NCBI GenBank assembly: GCA_964036045.1
Contig: OZ038379.1
Span: 71,826,719 to 71,890,718, forward strand
From: Eutreptiella sp. 'Long Island Sound 2002'
Taxonomy: Eukaryota > Euglenozoa > Euglenophyceae > Eutreptiales > Eutreptiaceae
Reading direction: 5' to 3'
Length of the DNA: 64,000 nt
This document shows, in pieces, positions 20,679 through 29,851 of this stretch. The position numbers and the translations under genes are program-made. The notes under the pieces were generated by a model that did not search any database, was not told the origin of the DNA, and saw only the letters and a program-made list of their open reading frames with translations. Each line of letters begins with the position of its first letter. Within the stretch, counting starts at the first letter, position 1.

Positions 20679-23471
20679 ATGTCGCAAGTTGGGCTCAAGG
20701 AACGTTCCGCAAAGGACAAGACCGAAAGCAAACAGCTAAAGTCCGTGAAACGTTTCATTGCTCGAACTCAGGCTAAAGTGGACGCCAAACAGACTCAAAG
20801 TCGGCTTCTCCCTACGCTTTCGCCCGCCAAACGCGAGAACGACCCATTTCACCCTTCACTCGACCTTTCCCCGTCACATGAAGAAGGCACGTCATCCAAT
20901 GTCATTTCAGACGATGAACAACCCGAAGATGTCGCAAAAGAACTCTTCCCACTCGCCGAGACAACGGCTCACACTGTCAAAGGAAAAGGAGCCCAAGAAC
21001 CACAACATCAAGTCCAAGCGCCCGCCCCGCCAACCACCTCCGAGAAGGTGCAAGACTCCGTGCCCAAAGGCACGCACGAGAACACCGAAGCGCCCGCTCC
21101 GCCAACCAACTCCGAGAAGGTGCAAGACTCCGTGCCCAAAGGCACGCACGAGAACACCGAAGGAAGCCATCGACGTGATGCCGAAGAGTCGAAACAACAA
21201 GAAGAAAGTCGCGAAGACCCGTGTGGAGATTCGGCAATGAACAACAACGCCGCTCTCAAAGACAACGCAAGGAGAACCAATGAGGTTGAGCCCGACAACT
21301 CCCTCTTAACGCCACGTGAGGAGCAATCTACGCCAAGCGCTATTCCGTCTCCCGAAGGAACACACGAAAAGGCCGAAGACGGGGAAGACCCTACTCCCGA
21401 TGAAACGGATGGTAATTCCGGAAAACCCTTCTTCAACCCTTCCCTTGCCCCGGATGGTGTCTTTGCAAAATTCTTGGTTAAACATAAAGGTGAGATCAAC
21501 ACACACGATCAACAAGCACTATGGGGAGAAACACATGTCCATGAAACCTTAGGAGTTGATACAAATCAACTCGTGTTAGAGAAACACCACAGGCAAGTGA
21601 TCTATGATCAAGTACACCCAACAATAGACCTTTGCGCGAGCGACGGGTGCACCTTTTTCCAAGACATTGATTGCTCCGGCAACAATGCCTACTCCACAAT
21701 TGGACATGACAATTTTAGGTACCTCAAAGACATCCTACATCACCACCCAAAGTCTTACATTTTTCCACACCCACAAGATTACTACAACTCCAAATACAAA
21801 TACGGCAACACATGGACCGAGTGGGCCCATGCCATCAACGAAGCCTTGCAAGAAGCCTTTGATTCCGGTGTAGTGTACGAAGGCTCCTTCATTCTCCCGG
21901 GAATGGAAGACAACCTTTCGGCGGAGACCCTCTACATGAACCCCTTGAACCCCGGCATGATCTCCCTTGCCCCTTGGGTGTGTGGAGTAGACCGGCTTTC
22001 GGACGCCAACACGTACAACCCATCACCTAATCCCGATGGCTCCGTGCGGCTCAACTTGCTTGACTCTCCACAATACCCATATTTTCACCTTCACCTCTCC
22101 ACCCGTCACAAGCACCACGCACACATCCGCTACGGCGACATCATGCACCCTCACACCTCCCTGCAATGGGCCATAAATAAGGTGGACGGCACCGTCCAAG
22201 TGGCCGCGGTGCGCACAACGCTACGATTCGAAGTTGCACGGCATTTGCTCCCGAACTTCACCGTCTCTTCTCCAAAAGAGCTTTCCAGAAAATCCAAGCG
22301 GGAACGAAGAGAGTATAGGCGGCGCCGTGGCAACGCCCGTGATTTTTTTGTCCTCGTCAACCGCCTTTTTCATTTCGAAAACGACCACATCTCGGTCAAC
22401 TCCAAAAATGCTTTCTTTCCGGAGGAACGCATACAGCCTCTACAATCATCCTCCGAACATATGTTGCGCTTCGATTACACCATACCAACCCCCCTCGCCG
22501 AGAAGCTTCTCTCCACCATCTTACAACACCCTTTGTGGACGCTCGGCAAAGTCTTTTGCATCTGTGGTTCCGATCTAGGGAAGGACAAAACTTTCAAAGT
22601 TGTACCTTCAAAAGCATACAAGCAGGCCACGCCGGACTTCAAACAAATTGACGTGTGGAAATCCCTCCTTACTAGCGAAGCCGCACGACGGTGCGGTATC
22701 CTAGAAGCCATTCCCAGAACACAACACGAATTTTACGTGTGCATGAACTATCACAACACCCCCCTGCTCCCCCAGCGAGACTCCCTCACTTCCATGAGCT
22801 ACATGCTCTTCCAAGAGAATAACCTGGTCACGTATCGGGGCACTACGGGAGCCATGATCTCTTGGGGAGGATACTCCTCTTGGCGCTCGAAACACCTGGG
22901 ACACAAAGTGGACCTCTCCGCCTCTCCCCGGAAAATGCACAAAGATGCCCCTCCCCCACCCTCCCCGGTGAAGGCTTGCTTCAACCCCCTCCCTGAACCA
23001 CCTGATCCAGAACTGGTAGAAGTACACGCCCCGTCATCCACGCCGGAAATTGATGTAATGTTCGGGGTCTCCCTGCTTGGGAAAATTCGGCACATTTCCT
23101 TGTTCAGCGCCCTCATGGCTAAGGTGCGAGTCTACCGAGTGAAATATGCTCATTACGAATCCGCGCTCCTTGCAGAAGGCTTCACCGTGTCCCAGCTCGT
23201 CTTTCAGCCCGAGTGCCCCGACACGGCCGCGCGTGACAACCTTTTGGCTCCCGCCAACCCCCTGGTTTCGGAAGCCCAGGATTTCCTATCACGAGTCATC
23301 GAGGCGGCGACTGCGTACGGCAGCGCGGAACAACTAAGTCTCGCGAGGGACCATTACTTGTCCACAAGCAAGCCTCTCTCCCTCACAGAAAAGATCGCAC
23401 AACTCCACCTCCAAACAGGGAAAGTTTTCGACCCCATCCCGGAAATAACAGGAGCCTTCATATCCAATTAA
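20679..23471 (+). CDS. LINE ORF1 protein, 930 aa
   Basis: ATG 20679 is the first Met (MSQVGLKERSAKDKTE). The first ~250 residues are disordered, Lys/Glu/Pro-rich and include two tandem 24-residue repeats. From about residue 290 the protein becomes globular: IDLCASDGCTFFQDIDC, WTEWAHAINEALQEAFDSG, HLHLSTRHKHHAHIRYGD, a basic patch (KELSRKSKRERREYRRRR), FFVLVNRLFHFEND and IARTQ-type basic residues near the start. No RRM, CCHC or esterase motif is visible, so it is not one of the familiar ORF1 types. It ends at TAA 23469-23471; the frame then continues open into the AlkB domain, and the last residues (TGAFISN) look like the beginning of that domain. In an intact copy ORF1 and AlkB were probably one protein of ~1,130 residues. 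Confidence 0.8.
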   Translation: MSQVGLKERSAKDKTESKQLKSVKRFIARTQAKVDAKQTQSRLLPTLSPAKRENDPFHPSLDLSPSHEEGTSSNVISDDEQPEDVAKELFPLAETTAHTVKGKGAQEPQHQVQAPAPPTTSEKVQDSVPKGTHENTEAPAPPTNSEKVQDSVPKGTHENTEGSHRRDAEESKQQEESREDPCGDSAMNNNAALKDNARRTNEVEPDNSLLTPREEQSTPSAIPSPEGTHEKAEDGEDPTPDETDGNSGKPFFNPSLAPDGVFAKFLVKHKGEINTHDQQALWGETHVHETLGVDTNQLVLEKHHRQVIYDQVHPTIDLCASDGCTFFQDIDCSGNNAYSTIGHDNFRYLKDILHHHPKSYIFPHPQDYYNSKYKYGNTWTEWAHAINEALQEAFDSGVVYEGSFILPGMEDNLSAETLYMNPLNPGMISLAPWVCGVDRLSDANTYNPSPNPDGSVRLNLLDSPQYPYFHLHLSTRHKHHAHIRYGDIMHPHTSLQWAINKVDGTVQVAAVRTTLRFEVARHLLPNFTVSSPKELSRKSKRERREYRRRRGNARDFFVLVNRLFHFENDHISVNSKNAFFPEERIQPLQSSSEHMLRFDYTIPTPLAEKLLSTILQHPLWTLGKVFCICGSDLGKDKTFKVVPSKAYKQATPDFKQIDVWKSLLTSEAARRCGILEAIPRTQHEFYVCMNYHNTPLLPQRDSLTSMSYMLFQENNLVTYRGTTGAMISWGGYSSWRSKHLGHKVDLSASPRKMHKDAPPPPSPVKACFNPLPEPPDPELVEVHAPSSTPEIDVMFGVSLLGKIRHISLFSALMAKVRVYRVKYAHYESALLAEGFTVSQLVFQPECPDTAARDNLLAPANPLVSEAQDFLSRVIEAATAYGSAEQLSLARDHYLSTSKPLSLTEKIAQLHLQTGKVFDPIPEITGAFISN
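21018..21161 (+). repeat. Two tandem 72-bp (24-codon) repeats in LINE ORF1
   Basis: Copies at 21018-21089 and 21090-21161 differ at very few bases; each encodes APAPPT(T/N)SEKVQDSV plus PKGTHENTE. The unit length keeps frame. It lies in the disordered N-terminal region. Confidence 0.95.
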
Positions 23472-24083
23472 TTTTCCTCAGAAGAAGAGGAAGCCCTGGT
23501 AATGTCCTACAGTGCAGATGAAAATCACCAGTGGCTGTCCGAGGGGCACTGCACAATGCTTCATTTCGGATTCAGGTACAATCCAGAATCAAAAGAAGTT
23601 GAACCTTTTGAACCGACCCCTCCTGAGTTTTTTCAAGCGATTGGGCTTCGGGCATTCTCTGCCTGCGCCCAGGTGCTGCCCTCCTCTGTCTTGTGCCCCA
23701 ATATGTGGTCAGTGGCTCGATACAAACCTGGCAGTGGCCTGAGGAGCCACGTAGACGTCCCTCAGCTAGGCCCTTATGTCCTGGATGGCTCCTTTGGGTC
23801 AGGTGCGGAAAAGGTTTCCGAACCGCGTCCCCTCCCCGGATCCACCCTCGTTAAGAAAAGGCAAAAAGTCTTCCTACAGCGCCGCAGCCACTTCCTAATT
23901 TCTGGGGAAGCCCGCGACAAATGGAAACACCAAATCCCAGCTCGCGACTATGACACAGTGGAGAAGCGGCGCATTCCCCGAGACTCCAGGGTATCCCTTG
24001 TCTTCCGTCACACTGGTGCAGGAAAGGACCTCCATACAACATCCTCAGAGCCCCCTGACCCGAGGCAACATGAGACGAATTAA
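23472..24083 (+). CDS. AlkB-type 2-oxoglutarate/Fe(II) dioxygenase domain carried by the LINE
   Basis: AlkB enzymes use Fe(II), O2 and 2-oxoglutarate to remove alkyl groups from nucleic acids. From Met 23502 (193 aa) the hallmarks are LHFGFRYNP (residues 20-28), NMWSVARYKPGSGLRSHVD (67-85) with iron ligands H83 and D85, a distal iron ligand H143 in KWKHQIP, and R163-V-S-L-V-F-R169, the family's RxxxxxR 2-oxoglutarate/substrate motif. Spacing and order fit AlkB. The frame is the same as ORF1; after TAA 23469-23471 it reads FSSEEEEALV, which resembles the usual acidic N-terminal helix of AlkB domains. The TAA therefore probably falls inside the domain and is either a nonsense change or a readthrough site. 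Alternatively translation restarts at 23502, which would lose the first helix. Ends at TAA 24081-24083. No other break is seen. Confidence 0.88.
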   Translation, partial: FSSEEEEALVMSYSADENHQWLSEGHCTMLHFGFRYNPESKEVEPFEPTPPEFFQAIGLRAFSACAQVLPSSVLCPNMWSVARYKPGSGLRSHVDVPQLGPYVLDGSFGSGAEKVSEPRPLPGSTLVKKRQKVFLQRRSHFLISGEARDKWKHQIPARDYDTVEKRRIPRDSRVSLVFRHTGAGKDLHTTSSEPPDPRQHETN

Positions 24084-24414
24084 TGAGCCTACACTCGGCG
24101 TCACCCTTCTGTGCACACGAGACGTGGTCTTCGCTTTAAGACCCCGGATACCCTCGATCACCACTATTGCATGTTCTCAGGCATGGCAAGGCCATCGCTA
24201 TACCACTCTCCCTGTGCGTAACATGAATTCCTTAACCCCTGTGACCGTCAGGTATGCCCTGATAGGGCTGATCTGTGCTCACTGTGTACCAGACCACAAA
24301 TTCCTGTGGTTCACCTTGTGGGAAGCTCTGATGAGTCTACCGAATGCTACCCGTCCCCAAATTCTTTCTGCCCCCCTCCCGCCCGTCAGTGCCACCGCAG
24401 GAGAAGTAACATGA
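24070..24414 (+). CDS. Small ORF linking AlkB and ORF2, 114 aa
   Basis: Starts at ATG 24070 within the end of the AlkB frame (14-bp overlap) and stops at TGA 24412-24414, overlapping the ATG of ORF2 as ATGA at 24411-24414. Both Met codons sit in the same context (AACATGAGACG). The protein is mildly basic with a Cys/His and aromatic segment (LIGLICAHCVPDHKFLWFTLW). It may be a real coupled ORF, or only a spacer permitting termination-reinitiation into ORF2. No family is recognised. Confidence 0.45.
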   Translation: MRRINEPTLGVTLLCTRDVVFALRPRIPSITTIACSQAWQGHRYTTLPVRNMNSLTPVTVRYALIGLICAHCVPDHKFLWFTLWEALMSLPNATRPQILSAPLPPVSATAGEVT

Positions 24415-27400
24415 GACGGTGTAAAGAGATCCTCGCCCGCCTGGGCGTGCACGGTGCCTCCCTCACCGCCACTGTCTCTCGCATCGCGGAGATTCTCCCT
24501 GTGGAGCAAGCACACATCAATCCGAGAATATTGGTCCCAGACACAAGTGTCTCTACAGACCTGGCTATACACCCCTCTCTTCGCACTGCCTGTGACACGG
24601 CCTTACACCACTCGCCCAAAGCATACGCACAAGCACTTCACTCTCGGGTTTCCTGCACTAGAACAGTGCAAACCCAACCCCTCAATACAAAATGAAGACC
24701 CTGCCCACATACCAACGCTTCTGACACCGGACTCCCCACTGGGTACCCGCTATTCCTCCATTCAGACGCCCTCCTTCCCCCCTCCCCCCCAAGTGCACCA
24801 GCCCTTCAAACCTAAACGCTTGCGCCGCCCCCTCCCTTCTCTTCCCTCCGTCCCGGCCATCCGTGTCGTGTCCTTCAACACGGCAAAGAGCCAGAACGCA
24901 ACCGCGGCAATCTTGCATTTCCTAAACGAGGGTTATGACATTATACTCCTTCAGAAGCTAAACTCTCCCCCTCTCCTCCCACAGCGGTACGCCTTCGACA
25001 ATGACCGCGCTAACCTCTTCTCAAATGTCTGCGGCCACAAACACGGGGTGTCGGTCATTGCAGGCCCGCGCATCGCGAGATATACCAGCTGTGTCCCGCC
25101 CAGAGACAGCGACGGCCTTATCTGTGGTGCCAAAATATCCCTTCCGGAAGCAATTCCCCTGCACGTCTTCTCAGTTTACTCCCCCCGCTGCGCACGGGGG
25201 CCCCAGCTCCGTACCGTGACACCATACAGCGAGATCTTGCTTCTATTTTCAACGATCATCCCAATCAGATCCTGGGGGGTGATTTTAACTGCGTTCTGGA
25301 TCCCGAACTTGACCAGCACAGCTTGGTCGATCTACATGAGTGGCACTGGCTCACGGGGGAGGTGGAATACCTCCCATCTAGGTTGGTGGACACTTTCAGG
25401 TCGGAGCACCCCTCCCTCAGGCAGTACACCCGCTACGCAAGCGACCGCTGGGACAGCGAAGCAAGGCTGGATTACATCTTTGCGTCCCCTCGCCTAGTGT
25501 CACACTTTCCCCTCCTGGATGCGTCGATCCTCACGGACTACACCATCTCTGACCACCACCCAGTGGTTGCGGTCTTCCAGTGCCCCTCCCCAATCCTACT
25601 GTCACAGCCCCCACTCCCCCCTCGCATTTTTCAGAAGCTTTCTAGAGACGAAAAGCAAAAATTTTCCAACAGCATACGGCTCATTTCCGACTGGTGCCGG
25701 GACCTCCAGGACGCCCCTGCCAGGGCCCCATTGGAAGAGATCATCGCCGCCACTGATTCTCTCCTTATGCAGGTTGGGTCTGCGTACCACAAAATCACGC
25801 GTCCGAAACCGCAGCGCAAGGACCAAGAGAGCTACGGCAAGCTCAGGAAATTATTACGCTCACCCCCGCCTCCTTCCTCCCCGGCATTTCCCGAGCACAT
25901 TGCGGAAGTTCAGTCTGTGGTAAACACCTTACGGTCCTCGGACGAAACCAAAGCGAAGAGAAAGCTTCACAGTAGTCTGGTCCGAGGGGTCCAGATGAAA
26001 ACCACTGTTGCTCGCACCCTCTGCCCCAAAGACCTGGAGCCTCTCGTAGTCAGAGATCCAGCCACCAAAGAGCTCCTGAGTGACCCAGCGGATGTAGCTA
26101 AAGTTTTTGGGGAGACCCTGCTTCATCTTGGAGGGCATCCAGATTACGCCCCCCCCCAGGACTTCGTCGACGAGGTCCTGTCCCACTCGCCCACATGCCC
26201 CGTTTCTGCCAGGAGCGACCACATACCTCCTGTGACCTAACAGGAGTTCCAGAACCACTTAAAGCACAGTAAGCCATCAAAAGCCCGGGGACCGGACAAA
26301 ACAAAAAACTACATCCTGGCCCTCTGTCCGGAACCCATTCAACGTTTTTTCCACTCCATTTTAAACCGCTTCCTCCACTCGCCGCTACCGCCGCACTGGC
26401 TATGCGCGAAAATATGTTTGCTTTATAAAAAAGGCGCCCCTTTCTCCCCCTCAAACTACCGTCCTATTGCCCTCTTAAACTGTATTTACAAACTCTTGGC
26501 CACTTTTGCCTGCAAACACCTGCGAGCTCAGGCTTTTGCACACGACATCCTTTCAGAAATCCAGCACGGTGGTCTTCCCGGCCACCAATGCGCTGATCAT
26601 CTGTATCACCTCAAGGCCCTTTATGCAAAATCGAAGAAGAGCTACTCGCTGTTCATCGATTTCAATAAAGCCTTTAATTCTGTGCCCCATAGCACACTCT
26701 GGACCGTCCTCGAACGGGCTAATTTTTCTACCTCCACAATTTCTCTCATAAAGCAATTATACTCCTTCCCACAAGACAGCCCCATCATCAATGGCCGCAC
26801 TCCCCACGCATACCTCCAAACCAGGGGCCTCCGACAAGGATGTCCCCTCTCCCCCCTACTCTTCATTCTCTATCTCAACTCCCTCTTCCACCATTTTGTT
26901 GCCACTGTGCCCCCCCCCCCCCCCGAGCAAATGCCCGCACTGGCCACCACGCCTACATCGACGACATCCTGATCAGAAGTGAGGACGTCATCTACGTCCA
27001 AAACAGTCTCAACTACTTCGATGGGCCAGCCAGGGACTGGGGTCTGGACATGAATGTATCTAAGACCGAAGTCCACGCCAATGGCACAGCCCCCCAAAAA
27101 GAGTTTCTGACACCCAGGGGCTCGGAGTTCCACACGTACAACAAAAAAACGGGTCGCCCGCACACATGCTATAAATACCTGGGGGTTTATCTTTTTACTT
27201 GCCACCAGGCAAAGGGCCTGTTTCACATGCTCAAGGCGGAGATCCAGAGTTATTTTGCCCGGCTCTCTCCCTTGCCTCTTACACTTAGTGAGAAGGACCG
27301 CCTGACGAACTCTCAGCTGGTCCCAGCACTCGCCTACCGCTTAATCACCCACTCTCTTTCCCCCAACCAGCTCGAAAAGCTTCAGGCACTCATCTGGGCG

Positions 27401-29728
27401 GGGGTTGCGTCTCGCAGCGTCACACGTCTAGTCTCCCCCAAAGACCGTTTCGCGGCTCGCCCAAAGGGAGGGTTGGGAATGAAGTTCCTACCGCACAGCG
27501 TCCACGTTGCCACCGTGAACTATGGGCTACGGGCCCTTTGCGGCCTTGCCCCAAAGTCAGTTGGCCGTCTGTACGTCCAGTCTCTACTTAGCTCGAACCA
27601 GAGGGCCTCGGACCCAGTGCAAAACTCTTTTATGGACTCCATCCATGCCCTCGGCATATCTTTCCACAGCATAGGCCCGTGGAGACCCACTGCTATTCGA
27701 GATCTAACGCCTGGTACCCAGTTAACCGTTAGGTTCAAGTCAGGACAGGCCACAGAAAGAGTGACCGAGGCCACCTCCAAATGGGCCAACGTCTTGTTCC
27801 ACGACGGGGTCTATTCGGTGGATACCCGCACGTCCTACACCATGCACATGCCATGCCACGCCGTCATGGATTACTCCCGTCCCTCTCACTTCCAGCTAGT
27901 CCCTGAATTTTTGCGCCCTCAAGAGACCATCCCCGAACCCCCAGCGCCACCGCACAACGCACACACACTGGGAATCAGCCAACACGGCCACCTCTTCGCT
28001 CTGCAGGCACAACACTACCTAGAGAAGAAGTCTCTCGACGAGTGGGGATGCCACGATGCCGCGGAGGCACTAACCAGGCCGCCGACCCCCGGCCTACAGC
28101 GAGTATGGCTATATTCCGATGGCTCCTCCGGTGAGTCCGGCCATGCGGCCGCCGTCACGGCCTTTCTACCCGACGGTACAACCAGAGTCCTGTGCCTATC
28201 CTCACCGCATCCCTCTTCTCTGGGTTCGGAGTTCTGGGGGGCGGTAGCAGCCATTCGCTGGATCCACAGGGAATTTTCCCAATACGAAGTATGTTTGTTG
28301 ATTGACAACGAACAGGTGGTGTCCACCCTCCAGAAATGCCAAGTCTATGGGCCCAGCCCGTTCCAAGACGACACATGGACCGTCGCCGTACACAGCGCCC
28401 TACTTCTCATCACCAACCCCCTCCACATCATGTGGATTAAAGGTCACGCGAATTTCATTGGCAACGAAATCTGCGACCATTTCTCTAAACGGGCAGCTCA
28501 CAGCCTGATTTTTACCCCGGACCTCCTCCCCCCCCCCCCACTGGGTTCAGTGGCGGTACACCACCTGCCTGTCCTCCACAAGTTTAAGGTGCAGCAATTC
28601 TGCCACCTGTTGCCGCAGCATTCCCATAGCAACATAGCGGTGGGCCCCAGCGTCAGCCTGTACAAGAAAACTTCCTGGTTTTCGTCCCTGTTTTTCAAAC
28701 TGGCGGCCGGGTGCTACAATGTGCACGGGTACCAGTGGAGCAATATGCTCCACGACTACCACTGTTCCAGGTGCGGACAGCAAAATCCTTTCGACCCTTT
28801 ACCATGCCTGGCCTTCTGCAAATCGTTGGACCAGCACGTCCAGGCATACGTCTCTTCCTGGGGACCCCTTTTCAGCCCCATTGTCCTGCACTGGTGGCTC
28901 TCTGGACCCTCAAAGGCTGACCGCAGGAACTTCATGAGAACTCTGGTACCTAAGTCCCTATGGTCCTGCCTCTCCAAGCCGATCCCGGGATCCACTCGCG
29001 CCGAGCACAGAGCCATGCTTGGCCTAGCCCTGGAGGAACGCGTAAAACACCTGGACAAGGCTGTCCACCAAGCACATGATTGGCTATGTTCGAATCCTCT
29101 ACCTTGGGACCCAATACTTTGGGCGCACCCCTCCGACCCCCTCAACCCTTTCTCGGTTTCGCACGGTGCGTTCGGAACCTCCGTCCGCATGCCCCCTCGG
29201 ACCCGCCCCGTATACCAGCACCCCCCACCTCTCCCCAAACACGCCTTAAAAAAACCGTCCAAGCCAGCGTCAGCCAAAGCACAACCAACCACTCGCCGCG
29301 CGCCGAAAAATTCCAAACGCCCGTCCAGCCGCGCATCCGCACCACGACCCCTCCCCCCTCGGCCATTCCCCGCCCTCCTGAGCACTCACGCCCACGGCCA
29401 CCACAAAAACGCCAACGATCACCACAAACCCATCAGGCCACAATCGTTTGGGCGCCCCCAAAACGTGCCAAGACCGCTCTCCCCCTCCCACCCCCACGCT
29501 CCAAGACACGCTACCGTCAAACACGCCTACCTCTCCCCTCTAGGCCCACCGCTACTAGGTGCCCAGGCCCGTCTGCCCCTGCCCCCCCCCACTCCAATGC
29601 CTCCCGGGACATCGGAAATTTTTCCCGCCCGTCCAGCGATCTTCTGTCTCCTCCTCTCGACCCCTTCAGCCCTCCGCCCCTTCCTGAACCCCCCCCCTCC
29701 CCCACAGGGTAAATCAGCGTTCATCTAA
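24411..29728 (+). pseudogene. LINE ORF2: APE endonuclease, reverse transcriptase, RNase H; disabled
   Basis: Starts at ATG 24411 (MRRCKEILARLGVHG). Endonuclease: IRVVSFNTAKSQ near 24860, DIILLQK near 24940 where the catalytic Glu of the usual LQE is Lys, GGDFNCVLD at about 25275-25300, RLDYIFAS near 25466 and SDHHPV at 25548. RT: ARGPDKTKN, NYRPIALLN, FIDFNKAFNSV, GLRQGCPLSPLLF and AYIDDILI (YIDD at 26954-26965). RNase H at about 28100-28505: YSDGS, GSEFWG, LIDNEQ and KGHANFIGNEICDHFSK. A Cys/His-rich C-terminus follows near 28765. Breaks: frame changes near 24.66 kb, near 25.24 kb and at the C-run around 26909-26924, and an in-frame TAA at 26238-26240. Normally ORF2 nicks the target and copies the RNA in place. 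Confidence 0.9.
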
Positions 29729-29836
29729 CCAAACCATCAGAGCAGCCGTGTACATATCTTTATATGTTGTTGTAAATACTTTCATTGGGGGACGTCAGCC
29801 CCAGAACAAGTTGATGCGGTTAAGAACATTCCAAAA
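29729..29836 (+). other. 3' UTR and tail of the AlkB-bearing LINE
   Basis: 108 bp ending in a short A-run before the right target-site duplication. The segment 29806-29828 also occurs, reverse-complemented, as the core of a 30-bp insertion in the gypsy 3' LTR, which confirms this as the LINE 3' end. Confidence 0.85.
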
Positions 29837-29851
29837 AATGGCCCCAAACGA
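29837..29851 (+). repeat. Right target-site duplication, 15 bp
   Basis: AATGGCCCCAAACGA, identical to 20387-20401. Confidence 0.95.

Larger units (their letters stand above)
20402..29836 (+). mobile_element. Near-complete LINE (9.4 kb) encoding ORF1, AlkB-type dioxygenase, APE endonuclease, RT and RNase H
   Basis: Bounded by a perfect 15-bp target-site duplication and ending in a short A-rich tail (AAAAA before the right duplication). Order: ~277-bp 5' untranslated region, ORF1 (20679-23471), AlkB domain (23472-24083), a small overlapping ORF (24070-24414), ORF2 (24411-29728) and a ~108-bp 3' UTR. An APE-type endonuclease plus RNase H places it among I/R1/Tad/Dualen-like or RNase H-bearing L1-like LINEs; I cannot assign a clade by eye. 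ORF2 has frameshifts and a stop, so this copy is dead, although ORF1 and the AlkB domain are well preserved. Confidence 0.92.
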
